Shown here piece by piece: positions 42,201-50,974 of a DNA stretch of 52,150 nt. How positions within the stretch are numbered: the first letter of the stretch is position 1; each line of letters opens with the position of its first letter. The stretch is from positions 1 to 52,150 of the forward strand of contig NZ_KB899052.1 of the NCBI RefSeq assembly GCF_000377985.1. The letters run 5' to 3'. The stretch is from Sporolactobacillus vineae DSM 21990 = SL153 (lineage in GTDB: Bacteria; Bacillota; Bacilli; Bacillales; Sporolactobacillaceae). The notes under the pieces are model-generated. The model did no database searches. It had not been told where the DNA came from and worked only from the letters and a program-made list of their open reading frames with translations. The position numbers and the translations under genes are program-made.

Positions 42201-42383
42201 ATGGATCTAAGCTGGCTGGCACTGCTTGCCTGTCCCCTGATGATGCTCCCGATGATGCTGCTGATGATGAAAGGACACCATTCAGATAACGATCATCAGG
42301 AAGGCGGGAACGAGCTGAAAGGTCTCAAAGAACAGAACGCACTACTTCGTGAACAGCTTCAACAGCTGAAGAACAAAGACTAA
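42201..42383 (+). CDS. Cys/Met-rich membrane micro-protein with coiled-coil tail (copy 2)
   Basis: 60 residues. The membrane segment LSWLALLACPLMMLPMMLLM is nearly identical to the protein at 8231 and keeps its Cys11. The His linker HHSDNDHQEGG is shorter, and the C-terminal helix (LKEQNALLREQLQQLKNK) is almost the same. GAGAGGAGGAG is a strong ribosome site. Probable Cu(I)-binding membrane micro-protein (inference). It is followed 24 bases later by the MNCCGN-type gene. Confidence 0.7.
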   Translation: MDLSWLALLACPLMMLPMMLLMMKGHHSDNDHQEGGNELKGLKEQNALLREQLQQLKNKD

Positions 42384-42407
42384 TCGAAAACGAGAAAAGG
42401 GGCATGT

Positions 42408-42680
42408 ATGATGAATTGCTGCGGAAATCACAATCATGACCAGCAGAGCCATAATAATCAGGCCGAGGGTCGCACTCAGGGTGCGCATGGGCCCAGCCAT
42501 CTGCTGATGATGCTGAGCTGCCTGCTGATTCCGGTCGCTGCAGCTGCCGGTCTCTTTTTCACCGGAGGCCTCTCCGGATCAAATGGTCTGCTGATTCTGG
42601 CCGCCCTGCTCGTCTGCCCGCTCATGCATTTGTTCATGATGCCAATGATGATGAAAAAGGAAAATGGCCAGCATCATTAA
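42408..42680 (+). CDS. DUF2933-like membrane micro-protein, MNCCGN type (copy 2)
   Basis: 90 residues (ATG 42408 or 42411). It starts MNCCGNHNHDQQSH, then two TM helices and VCPLMHLFMMPMMMKK before a terminal QHH. Closely related to the protein at 8610: TGG-x-SGSN-x-LLILAA and CPLMHLFMMP are kept. The metal-ligand motifs at both ends (CC and HNH; CPLMH and HH) suggest metal transfer across or along the membrane. There is no 45-residue chimera gene in this copy of the module. Confidence 0.7.
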   Translation: MMNCCGNHNHDQQSHNNQAEGRTQGAHGPSHLLMMLSCLLIPVAAAAGLFFTGGLSGSNGLLILAALLVCPLMHLFMMPMMMKKENGQHH

Positions 42681-42770
42681 TTTCATCGGGTTCCGATGAA
42701 TAATGAGACGAAAATCTGTCTCTGTTAGCGCCAGACATTCTTTTCCAGATGGTATTCCATTTTTAAAGCA

Positions 42771-43478
42771 TCAGGAAAATTCCAGAACAGCATAGGGCCT
42801 TTTTTTTGCATTTTCAAGCAGGATGTAGCATTTTCCTGACGGGGTCTGTATTCGTTCAGGATACAGCGTATATCCTGCTTTTGCCGACCTTTTATACTCA
42901 ATCCGCATTCTGTGCATGGTAAAATCTTTCGGCAGGAATTCCAGCGCTGCCCTGACATATTTGGCATTATTCATATGATGATACATATCAATATCGCCGC
43001 GTCTTACGGTAAAAGAGTCAAGACGCTGCCCGGGGCTGTCCGGTACGACAATATGTTTTGGCAGATAATCCATATCTATTTTTCGATCGATGGTGATTTT
43101 ATCGAGCTCCTCTTCAGGCACTTTCGACATTTTTCCGGTTTTCAAATTGACAAATACGCCGATGCACCATGTGGCCACGCAAGGCCGGTCATTTTCCCCA
43201 TACAGCACGGTATTGCGATATCCGGAAAACTTATCGCAGCCGAATATACTTGTCCGCACCGTTATTTTTTCTCCATAAGCAGGTAAACGCAGAATGTCTG
43301 CCTGCCTGGAGAGCAGAATCATCCCCAGATTGTTCGCTTTTAAGAAATTCTGAAAGGAAGGCTCTGATTCCAGCCAGAACATGGAACAATCCTGAATCAC
43401 CTCAATCGCATCCGAAAACCTCATCAGACCGGTTTCTCCTGTCCGGCTCGCACCGACCCGATCTTTCAGAATATACAA
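42771..43478 (-). CDS. Acyl-ACP thioesterase
   Basis: 235 residues with two hot-dog repeats (PF01643, FatA/FatB-like). The first repeat has CSMFWLESEPSF and ATWCIGVFVNLKTGKMSKVP; the second begins RRGDIDMYHHMNNAKYVRAA, where the Asp/Asn/His catalytic set of the family lies. It releases fatty acids from acyl carrier protein. Start TTG 43478 with GAGGTGA six bases upstream. Monocistronic, with its own TATAAT promoter upstream. Family confident, chain-length specificity unknown. Confidence 0.88.
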   Translation of the reverse strand: MYILKDRVGASRTGETGLMRFSDAIEVIQDCSMFWLESEPSFQNFLKANNLGMILLSRQADILRLPAYGEKITVRTSIFGCDKFSGYRNTVLYGENDRPCVATWCIGVFVNLKTGKMSKVPEEELDKITIDRKIDMDYLPKHIVVPDSPGQRLDSFTVRRGDIDMYHHMNNAKYVRAALEFLPKDFTMHRMRIEYKRSAKAGYTLYPERIQTPSGKCYILLENAKKRPYAVLEFS

Positions 43479-43563
43479 CAGAAGTCACCTCACAACTTTT
43501 AAATCGACGAATCCCGAAGTGCTGCACGAAATGCGAAAATATGCCGCTTTTTACTGAACAAAA

Positions 43564-43580
43564 TGATTATAGCATAATCA
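43564..43580 (-). promoter_or_regulatory. Palindrome over the -10 of the thioesterase promoter
   Basis: TGATTAT-AGC-ATAATCA, perfect 7-base arms, containing a minus-strand TATAAT. A possible operator for a fatty-acid or other regulator, or a chance AT-rich symmetry. Confidence 0.4.
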
Positions 43581-43621
43581 ATTATTGGATCTCAGGGTGA
43601 ACGATCTACTCCTCAAATTCG

Positions 43622-43729
43622 AGCGGGCAATACCGCCGGCGTGATCTGTTGCCGGAACTATTTGCGGATGTGCGAGGACATGATGCGAATTCACTGGATA
43701 AGATTAAGCGGATCTGGACGAGTCAATAA
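43622..43729 (+). pseudogene. Possible C-terminal coding remnant, unidentified
   Basis: An open frame without start reads SGQYRRRDLLPELFADVRGH and ends KIKRIWTSQ before TAA 43727. The composition is protein-like, and the region between the thioesterase and ArsR genes is otherwise empty. I cannot name the family. It may also be random. Confidence 0.25.
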
Positions 43730-43781
43730 GGTAGAATGTCTCTCCAAGCTGACTTTACATCCGAAAGATAAGGGAATAAAA

Positions 43782-43821
43782 TATATTTTAACGTACAAAT
43801 AAAATTGTACGTTAAAATATA
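43782..43821 (+). promoter_or_regulatory. Long palindromic operator before the arsR-type gene
   Basis: TATTTTAACGTACAA and TTGTACGTTAAAATA form part of a perfect inverted repeat with 17-base arms (43782-43798 and 43805-43821) around ATAAAA. The right arm runs into TATAAT (43817-43822), so a bound repressor would cover the promoter. It lies 19 bases upstream of the regulator start, as expected for autoregulation. Confidence 0.75.
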
Positions 43822-43839
43822 ATTATCGGACGGGATAAA

Positions 43840-44394
43840 ATGAAAGAGTTTTTCTATATTACAACGCTCGATCAGTTGAAAGTGATCAGTGATCCGCTGC
43901 GGACAAAAATTCTCTGGTCGCTGGATGAACGCGAGAAGACCGGGAAGATCTTATCCGAAGAAATGCATCTGTCGCCGTCGAAAATCCGCTATCATTTAAC
44001 GGAACTGGAACGGGTCGGATTGATTGAAGTGGTGCGCACGGAGGTCAAAAACGGTATTCTCCAGAAATTTTACCGGCCTGTGGCCCGAAACATCTCGCTT
44101 GAGAAAGTATCGTCGCTTTTGAACGGGGAAGACGTTCCGGACTGGGACAGTGCTTTAAAAGAGAATGCCTATTGCGCCCTGGAGGAGCTTCGAAAGAACA
44201 TTGCCCGGGCAGAATTTCGAAACCGGGATTTTCTGTTTGTTCCTTACCGAGCCGAACTGACCAGGGAAGAGGAGCAGGAAGTCCGAAAAAAAATCAAAGA
44301 TCTCTACCAATATATGCAGAGCCGGAGCGAGCGGAAGACCACGGAACCGGTGAAAACATATTATACGAATCTCGCCTTTTTTCCTGAGAAATGA
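43840..44394 (+). CDS. ArsR-type winged-helix regulator
   Basis: 184 residues. N-terminal wHTH: LKVISDPLRTKILWSLDERE, then LSPSKIRYHLTELERVGLIE. It has a longer C-terminal helical region (residues 85-184) than metal-sensing ArsR proteins and no CxC or other metal cysteine motif; the only Cys is in AYCALEEL. It is more like the ArsR proteins that control drug pumps. GGACGGGATAAA precedes the ATG. Followed after 44 bases by an MFS transporter, which it probably represses through the 17-base palindrome. Confidence 0.85.
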   Translation: MKEFFYITTLDQLKVISDPLRTKILWSLDEREKTGKILSEEMHLSPSKIRYHLTELERVGLIEVVRTEVKNGILQKFYRPVARNISLEKVSSLLNGEDVPDWDSALKENAYCALEELRKNIARAEFRNRDFLFVPYRAELTREEEQEVRKKIKDLYQYMQSRSERKTTEPVKTYYTNLAFFPEK

Positions 44395-44438
44395 TCCGTA
44401 AGTTCCGTTCGCAATAAATTCATGCTGGATGTGATCAA

Positions 44439-45686
44439 ATGACGCAAGTAAACATAAACAGAAAAAAATATCCGGAGCTGTTCCGTCCGGTCATCATTTC
44501 AAAGGCTTTTCGCTGTCTATGGATCGGCAACTCACTGTCGACATTCGGCTCGGCGATCACAAATGTCATTCTTCCGCTGCTGGTCTATGAACTGACCAGT
44601 TCACCGATGGCGATGAGCCTGATTATGGCCGCCTATATGATCCCCGAGCTCCTGATCCTACCCGTTTCCGGGGTCATCGTCGACCGGCTGAACCGCGCGA
44701 AAATCATGAGGATGGCGGATCTGATCCGTTTTCTCCTGACACTCAGTGTCATGGTTCTCGGGCTGGCTGGCAGGTTATCGATTCCCGCGCTAATGGTGAT
44801 GATGGCAGCGATGGGGTTGGTGAGCGGACTTTTTCAACCGGCGTTTTCTGCGATGCGCGCCGTCGTTTTCGTGCCGGATATTCGCAATGCCGCCAATGCA
44901 TTGAGCCAGTTTACTGAACAGCTATTAAGACTTCTCGGCCCGTCAGTCGGAGGACTGATTATTACACTGACCACCGCTTCATTAGGCTTCGGCATTGACG
45001 GGCTCACGTACCTTATCTCGTTTATCTGTGTGCTGTTTTTAACACAGGAAGGAAGGGTGAAGCGCCGGCCGCGGCAGACGGAATCCTTTTTCCGTGAATG
45101 TTTCGCCGGCATCCGGATCATTAAAGGAAATACCTGGCTCTGGGTCACAATTCTTTTTTTCAGTATCATTAATATTTTTTCCACGGGTATTGTCGCTGTC
45201 CTGATCCCCTGGCTGATCAAGGTTCACGAGCATCTGCCGGCGTACGTTTACGGGATGGCAATGTCCGGGTCGGCGCTGGGAGCGATTGCGACCGCCTTTG
45301 TTTTCGGGACGAGAAAGAGGTGGCGGTTCCGGGGACCGCTGGCCTATGGCGGGATCGCGCTGTCGGGGGCGGCCCTGCTGCTCATGCCGCTGACGCATCA
45401 AACTTTTTTGCTGATCGTGCTGATGGCGCTGGAAGGCGCGGGGACGATGCTGTTCGGGCTGATCTGGGAAACGAGCCTGCAGGAACTGGTTGCGCCGGAG
45501 GCTTTCGGACGTGTGGCCAGTATCGACATGGTCGGCTCCTTTGCGCTTTTGCCCGTCGGATTCCTGCTCACAGGCTGGCTGTCCGGAGTGATTGGCGGGA
45601 TTGCCACTATTTTCCTGATGAGCGGCAGCATCATTCTGGCTAACCTGCTGATTCTTCTTGTCCCCGGGATCCGAAGATTTGACTGA
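44439..45686 (+). CDS. MFS transporter (DHA3/MefA-like drug efflux family)
   Basis: 415 residues with 12 TM helices. FRCLWIGNSLSTFGSAITNV at the start, the first inner loop VSGVIVDRLNRAKIMRMADL and a mid-protein QPAFSAMRAVVFVPDIRNAA are typical of the MefA/DHA3 group. It probably exports a small drug-like molecule or metabolite under control of the upstream ArsR protein. No good ribosome site is seen; the ATG lies 44 bases after the arsR stop. The substrate is unknown. Confidence 0.85.
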   Translation: MTQVNINRKKYPELFRPVIISKAFRCLWIGNSLSTFGSAITNVILPLLVYELTSSPMAMSLIMAAYMIPELLILPVSGVIVDRLNRAKIMRMADLIRFLLTLSVMVLGLAGRLSIPALMVMMAAMGLVSGLFQPAFSAMRAVVFVPDIRNAANALSQFTEQLLRLLGPSVGGLIITLTTASLGFGIDGLTYLISFICVLFLTQEGRVKRRPRQTESFFRECFAGIRIIKGNTWLWVTILFFSIINIFSTGIVAVLIPWLIKVHEHLPAYVYGMAMSGSALGAIATAFVFGTRKRWRFRGPLAYGGIALSGAALLLMPLTHQTFLLIVLMALEGAGTMLFGLIWETSLQELVAPEAFGRVASIDMVGSFALLPVGFLLTGWLSGVIGGIATIFLMSGSIILANLLILLVPGIRRFD

Positions 45687-45727
45687 AAAATGTGTGCACC
45701 TGACGCGCCATACAGCAGAGAGAATGC

Positions 45728-46507
45728 TTATCTGGATCCATCTTGTGCACAGACAAACTGCCTGATCAGATTGTTTAATTCTTCAGCTGCTTTCGTTGGG
45801 ATCTGATGCTTCACATCCCGAATCCACTTAAGTTCATTATGAGGGAGTTTTTCGTGCAGGATCTGAGCGTAACGGAAAAAGCCCTGATCATTGCGGCCAT
45901 AAATCAACAAAACAGGAGTTTTGATGTCTTCCAGCTGATCGGTACAGTTATAGGACAAACTGTACCGATAATACTGTTCAATATTTTGGGGACTTCCCTT
46001 TCGCCCCTCCCTCATCATTTTCCAGAATGAAGCCATGGTATTCATATTTCCGCCAAATATAAGCAGGGATAACAGCGGCATCGCTTTGAGACGAATAAGT
46101 GTGATCGCCATATGTATTTGAATGATTAACGGGCGGTCACTGATCTCGGGAAGACCGCTGACCAGAATGCTGCCATACACGCGATCCGGATGGGACAGTA
46201 AAAATTCAAGAGCGATTGAACCACCCGTAGAATAGCCGCAAATATATGCTCTTCGGATCTTTAGATGATCCAGTAATCGCTTCATATCTTCGACAATCAG
46301 CGGATACGTCAAAGGCTGTCTGGAATAGGAACTTCTGCCATGCCCGCGGATATCAAAGGTGATGATCTGAAAGGATTCCGATAATTTTTTTGTTTGATTG
46401 AAAAAATTGAAGTGCGTCAGCAGCGGGGGGTGAATAAAGAGGATCGGTGTCCCTTGCCCCTGAACCGTATAATAAAGCCTGCAATCGCCGTTCGTTAAAA
46501 AAGGCAC
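45728..46507 (-). CDS. Alpha/beta hydrolase
   Basis: 259 residues. The oxyanion segment ILFIHPPLLTHFNFF, the nucleophile elbow CGYSTGGS (Ser of G-x-S-x-G), the acid LLIYGRNDQGFF and a late His in RDVKHQIP complete a catalytic triad. DIRGHGRSSYS is the usual strand-4 motif. Similar to esterases and to 3-oxoadipate enol-lactonase-like proteins; the substrate cannot be assigned. AGGTGATC precedes the ATG. It stands alone, divergent from another hydrolase at 46643. Confidence 0.8.
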   Translation of the reverse strand: MPFLTNGDCRLYYTVQGQGTPILFIHPPLLTHFNFFNQTKKLSESFQIITFDIRGHGRSSYSRQPLTYPLIVEDMKRLLDHLKIRRAYICGYSTGGSIALEFLLSHPDRVYGSILVSGLPEISDRPLIIQIHMAITLIRLKAMPLLSLLIFGGNMNTMASFWKMMREGRKGSPQNIEQYYRYSLSYNCTDQLEDIKTPVLLIYGRNDQGFFRYAQILHEKLPHNELKWIRDVKHQIPTKAAEELNNLIRQFVCAQDGSR

Positions 46508-46642
46508 ATCTGATCACCTCAGCCTGTCCATACTATAAGTGGGAAATCATGATTATCTTCCCCGATTTCTCTGCCTGTATCCGAATGTCGATTGAAAAGA
46601 ATCGCCACTAAAATTGATTCATGTCGCCAAAGGAGTGCCGTC

Positions 46643-47335
46643 ATGCAGCGGGAGTTATGCATTATTATTCATGGGTTTGCGGGCAATCCTCACGAAGTTG
46701 AGCCATTGGCACACGCCCTGGTGAAAATGGATTACGAAATCATCACCCCCTTATTGTCCGGACACAGCATGGACAAAAATCGAATGGAGAAGGCCACTGC
46801 GATGGACTGGCTGGAGATGATTGAGACGATCATTAAACGTGCCATTGATGAAGAAAAACACGTTCACTTGATCGGATTTTCCATGGGGGCCATGATCGCA
46901 TCAATCATGGCAGATCGATATAAGATCACGACACTAGTCTTACTTTCTCCGGCGGTATATGTGCTGACACCTCACCTGTTAAGTAAGAGGCTGAGGGAAT
47001 TCTTTCATGCTTCAGTGCCGAGTCAATCACCTTTAGACCAAACGATAAATTCATTTTCCATCTTCTCGATTCCTGTCCATAATGTCTTCCAGTTTCAGAA
47101 GGTTGTCCGTCAGGCAAAAAACGTATTCCGCCAGATTTCTGTTCCGATCTGTCTTATTCATGGCGAAATGGATGAAACCGTGGATCCGAAAAGTTCTGAA
47201 TGGATTTTTCGGGTTGTCGCATCAAAAGATAAGGAACTTCACTATCTTCCGCTTTCAAGGCATCACATTTGTCTGGGTCCTGAGAGTGACCGTGTGATTC
47301 AACGGGTATCTCGATTTTTGGAAAAGCATCATTAG
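46643..47335 (+). CDS. Carboxylesterase-like alpha/beta hydrolase (Est30 type)
   Basis: 230 residues. ELCIIIHGFAGNPHEVEPLA carries the oxyanion HGF motif, LIGFSMGAMIA the nucleophile (Ser in G-F-S-M-G), HGEMDETVDP the Asp and SRHHICLG the His. TPLLSGHSMD resembles the lid-proximal part of the Geobacillus Est30 family. ATG 46643 is chosen because AAAGGAGTG lies about 6-8 bases before it; the frame is open from TTG 46592. Hydrolysis of short-chain esters is likely. Divergent from 45728, with 135 bases between starts. Confidence 0.82.
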   Translation: MQRELCIIIHGFAGNPHEVEPLAHALVKMDYEIITPLLSGHSMDKNRMEKATAMDWLEMIETIIKRAIDEEKHVHLIGFSMGAMIASIMADRYKITTLVLLSPAVYVLTPHLLSKRLREFFHASVPSQSPLDQTINSFSIFSIPVHNVFQFQKVVRQAKNVFRQISVPICLIHGEMDETVDPKSSEWIFRVVASKDKELHYLPLSRHHICLGPESDRVIQRVSRFLEKHH

Positions 47336-47479
47336 ACCTGTACCTGAACTCCTTTTACGAAAGTTCCTCTATTCATTATGATGTTTGCTGTCTTAAAATC
47401 TAAAGCGCATAGTCGCTTTCCCATACTCTGTACCCCCTTTTGAATACAAACGCCTAAGAATGTTAAATCAAATGGACAC

Positions 47480-47537
47480 TTGTCAAATCAAAAGAGTTCG
47501 GCTAAACTAATATTGCTCATATTGTATATATAGTACA
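47480..47537 (+). promoter_or_regulatory. Promoter and candidate operator of the GntR/ABC operon
   Basis: TTGTCA (47480-47485), 17 bases, TAAACT (47503-47508). Downstream, TGTA-TATATAG-TACA (47523-47537) is an inverted repeat that the YtrA-type repressor of the operon could bind. Confidence 0.5.
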
Positions 47538-47576
47538 TGCACAGAAATCACAATGATTCAGTGTGAGGTTTTTACG

Positions 47577-47963
47577 ATGCGTATCATTCTGAAAAATTCA
47601 TCCGATCTGCCGTTGTATCAGCAGATCAAGGAACAGATCAAGACAGCGATCCTGAACGGCGAGTTGAAGGCGGGGCAGCAGCTGCCTTCAATCCGGGCGC
47701 TGGCCAACGATCTGCACGTCAGTGTTCTGACGACAAAAAGAGTTTATACCGATCTCGAAGCTGAAGGATTCATTCTGAGCCGCGTCGGCAAGGGCTCTTT
47801 TGTCGCGCCGGAAAATCTGGAACTGTACCTGGAATCGAAGCGGCGGATGGTTGAGAAGCAATTGACCGAAGTCTGCCGCCTGGCACGACAGCTCGGCATC
47901 AAGCCGGAAGAGCTTCACACGATGCTGGATCTGTTGATGGAGGAGGAGAACGACGAATCATGA
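47577..47963 (+). CDS. GntR-family regulator, YtrA subfamily
   Basis: 128 residues. N-terminal wHTH: DLPLYQQIKEQIKTAILNGE, GQQLPSIRALANDLHVSVLT and VGKGSFVAPEN. The short C-terminus (about 50 residues, two helices) is the YtrA type used for dimerisation rather than a ligand domain. ATG 47577 with GTGAGG upstream. Overlaps the ABC ATPase by 4 bases. It should repress the operon until cell-envelope-active compounds or another signal appear (known for YtrA; inferred here). Confidence 0.88.
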   Translation: MRIILKNSSDLPLYQQIKEQIKTAILNGELKAGQQLPSIRALANDLHVSVLTTKRVYTDLEAEGFILSRVGKGSFVAPENLELYLESKRRMVEKQLTEVCRLARQLGIKPEELHTMLDLLMEEENDES

Positions 47964-48826
47964 CATCGATTCTGGAAGTGAACAATCTGACGAAAACGTA
48001 CGATCAGTTCAGCCTGGACCGCCTTTCCTTTTCATTGCAAAAAGGCTGTATCACTGGTTTCATCGGAGTGAACGGGGCGGGAAAAACGACAACGATTAAA
48101 TCCATTCTCGGGTTGATCAATCCAGAAGCCGGAAGTATTCGTTTCGACGGGATGGAGATGAATCGTCAGGAGAAGCAAATTAAGAACCGGATCGGATTTG
48201 TGCTGGATGAAGGCTATTTCTATGGGATGCTGACCGTGAAAGAAATGAAGAACGTGATTGCTCCGGCCTACAGCAGCTGGGACGAGCAGACCTTTTCCAA
48301 TTGGATCGGGCGGTTCGGGCTGAATCCGAATCAGAAGATTGCCAGTTTGTCCACGGGCATGCGGATGAAATTCGCCGTTGCGCTGGCCCTGTCGCATCAC
48401 GCCGATCTGTTAATCATGGACGAGCCGACGAGCGGACTTGATCCGATGATGCGCAGTGAATTGATGGCTATTTTGCTTGATTTCATGAAGGAGGAGGGGA
48501 AGAGCGTGTTTTTCTCCACGCACATCACCTCCGACCTGGATAAAGTCGCGGACATGCTGATTCTGATCGATGGCGGAAAGATCCTTTTAAATGAAGAAAA
48601 AGATACGCTGCTGGATAACCATGCGCGGATAAAAGGCGACAGCCGGTGGATCAACGAACGAACGCGTCCCCTGTTTCTGACTTTGCGGGAGACACCGTAT
48701 GGATTTGAGGGCCTGACCCATCAGAAAGAGGCGCTGCGTCAGGAGATGCCCGATGCCGTCTTCGAGCGACCGACGATTGAAGATATTATGCTGGCTTATG
48801 TGGGAGGTGCTGAGATTGCTCATTAA
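47960..48826 (+). CDS. ABC transporter ATP-binding protein (YtrB type)
   Basis: 288 residues. Walker A GVNGAGKTTT, signature LSTGMRMKFAVALALS (LSTGM rather than LSGGQ, common in YtrB/BcrA-like proteins), Walker B LLIMDEPTSGLD, and the switch His in FFSTHITSDLDK. The C-terminal 75 residues (DSRWINERTRPLF onward) form the regulatory tail. It pairs with the permease at 48816 and is coupled with the GntR gene by a 4-base overlap. An exporter or immunity-type ABC system is likely. Confidence 0.9.
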   Translation: MTSILEVNNLTKTYDQFSLDRLSFSLQKGCITGFIGVNGAGKTTTIKSILGLINPEAGSIRFDGMEMNRQEKQIKNRIGFVLDEGYFYGMLTVKEMKNVIAPAYSSWDEQTFSNWIGRFGLNPNQKIASLSTGMRMKFAVALALSHHADLLIMDEPTSGLDPMMRSELMAILLDFMKEEGKSVFFSTHITSDLDKVADMLILIDGGKILLNEEKDTLLDNHARIKGDSRWINERTRPLFLTLRETPYGFEGLTHQKEALRQEMPDAVFERPTIEDIMLAYVGGAEIAH

Positions 48827-49463
48827 TCTGGTGATCAAAGACTTCATGCTGATGAAAAAGTATCTGCTTTTTCTCGTCTTGTTCGCACTGGCTGCACCGA
48901 TTGTCATTGCCAGTCAGACAAAGGACGACTCGCTATTATTTCTCATGCCCTTTTATCTCATAATGATCACTGAAATCGCAACGTACCTGCAAGTATCAAA
49001 GTTTGAAAGCATCTCTCGCGGTGCCGCATTCATATGTGCGACACCTTATACACGGCGGACCTTCATTGAAGCAAAGTATCTTTTTGTCTTTGTCACTTTC
49101 GTCGGGATATTGTTCGCCCAGATTGTCGCATCGTTTCTGTTGCCGTCCCTTAAGACAGGATTGAACCTGAATGCAGTTGGTGCAGCTTTCCTGATGGTGA
49201 GTCTTCTTTTCGGCGTGCTCATCCCATGCCAGATCAAGTTCGGTTTTGACGTGGTCAGGTGGATCTTTTTCGGCTTAGCTTTCTTAATCCCGTTTTCACT
49301 CGGGCCAATCCTGCGCTGGTATCAGTCGCTTGGCATCCATTTTTCTTTTTCGCTGCCTGTTTCGCAGACGGGTCAAATTTTATTGATGTACGTATTTGCT
49401 GTAGTGATTACTTTTGTTTCCATGTACGCGTCGATCAAGATTTATGAGAAAAAAGATTTGTAA
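48816..49463 (+). CDS. ABC-2 type permease of the YtrA/YtrB-like system
   Basis: 215 residues with six TM helices: LVIKDFMLMKKYLLFLVLFA, FLMPFYLIMITEIATYLQVS, then the inner loop FICATPYTRRTFIEAKYLF, which is typical of ABC2_membrane_2 proteins (compare PxxR...AKY). Start TTG 48816 is chosen because GGGAGGTG lies 8 bases upstream, inside the ATPase gene; the two genes overlap by 11 bases. Last gene of the operon. Substrate unknown. Confidence 0.8.
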   Translation: MLINLVIKDFMLMKKYLLFLVLFALAAPIVIASQTKDDSLLFLMPFYLIMITEIATYLQVSKFESISRGAAFICATPYTRRTFIEAKYLFVFVTFVGILFAQIVASFLLPSLKTGLNLNAVGAAFLMVSLLFGVLIPCQIKFGFDVVRWIFFGLAFLIPFSLGPILRWYQSLGIHFSFSLPVSQTGQILLMYVFAVVITFVSMYASIKIYEKKDL

Positions 49464-49650
49464 ACTCCGTCCGCAGACCGATGGATCCGTTGACACACAG
49501 CGTTATGATTAAAAGGTAGTTAAGGAAGATTTGTCAGGCAATTCTGCGCTTCAGGTGTTCGCCTTTTGCAGTCAATATGAGAGCAGCAATCTACAAGCGA
49601 GGATCACTTCGCAAAGAAAAAACAGTTCCCAGAGAAAAGTGATGTCGGCG

Positions 49651-50929
49651 ATGTCTTTGAAAAGCGCGTCTATGAAACAGATTCCGAAAAGCGGTCACAA
49701 GTGATTTTATCGGCAGTTTCAGCAGCTCTCTGTTCAATTTCGCGATCAGTCTGTATATCCTGCGGTTGACCGGATCAGCTTTGAATTTCGGGATCACGCT
49801 GCTGATCGGTCCGCTGATCGGTTTGATTTTTGCACCGATCACCGGTTTTGTGTCGGATCATTTTGACAATAAGCGCGTCATGATGATTACCCAGACCGGC
49901 TGTGTCGTCATGCTGCTCATGTACAGTGCTGCTTTTGTCAATTTAACACAAACACGTTTTCTGCTGATTCTGCTGATTGTCGCTACGATTGGTCTGAACA
50001 TTCGCATCTTTTCCGTGACTTATCGAGCAGCCGCGTCGAGAATGGTCGACGCACCTTACCTGCAGAAACTCAATTCGCTGGAACAGTCGTCCACAGCGCT
50101 GGCCCAGATTGTCGGCCCAATTGTGGCCGGTGTGATCTTTGCATACGTTCCGTTTCAGATTTTCATCTATTTTGAAATCGTTTCTGAGCTGCTGGTCATT
50201 CTGATCGTCAGCACGATGAGCTTTCATTTAATAGAGGTTCCAGAAGAGAAGGACGGCGCCATTCGGCAGGAAACGGTCTGGTCATCGATGCAGCATGGGC
50301 TCGCCTATGTAAGGCAGCGGAAAGTGATTCTCTATCTGATCCTGATTTTCTCTCTGTTTAATTTTTTTACTTCCTTATTTAATATGGGTTTTCCCTACTT
50401 GATCATCCATGTGCTGCGGCTTGAGAATCTCCAGTACAGCCTGACTGAATCGATCTTTTCGGTCGGACTCGTTCTCGGCGGTTTGATCGTTGCAAAACAG
50501 ACTTTCGGAGAGAATGCGTTAAAAGCTGCGAGCCGTGCCATTTTCTTTGTCGGCGTGCCGGCAATCGTGCTTATTATTCCGTTGCTTGTTTCGCTGAATT
50601 CCTGGGCGACCACAACTATTTTCGGTCTGGTGTACCTGATTAATTCGATTGCGATAGTCTACATCAATGTTCTGGTTCCAACCTATATGCAGGAAACGAT
50701 TCCAGCGAACTATCAGGGGCGAGTGTTCACCATTCTGACCACCGGAGCAACGTCCTTACAGCCGCTTGGCATGCTGGTGTACAGCGTCATGTTTCAGTTT
50801 CTCTCGCCGCTGGTCACTATTATTTTTTCGGTGTTATGTTTTCTGGTTCTCGGGTTGGCCGCAATGAGGCTGCTAATTCCTGAACAGAGCCCGGCAGTCG
50901 GGAAAAAAGTTAAACAAGTAATGCACTGA
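49651..50929 (+). pseudogene. MFS transporter gene with a frameshift near its start
   Basis: From 49703 on the frame DFIGSFSSSLFNFAISLYIL continues without a break through 11-12 TM helices (FAPITGFVSDHFDNKRVMMI; PTYMQETIPANYQGRVFTIL) to TGA 50927, a good MFS of the MefA-like group. Upstream in that frame there is a stop (TGA 49673) and no start codon. Another frame has ATG 49651 or 49672 (MKQIPKSGHK) and runs into TGA at 49702. Removing one T there would join GHK directly to DFIGSF. So either a single-base frameshift inactivates the gene, or a shortened protein starts at TTG 49766 without a convincing ribosome site. A sequencing error is possible. Confidence 0.65.
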
Positions 50930-50974
50930 GGGGCGACGCAAAGTAAAAGAGATCAGGGGAAACTTGGTGAGAAA

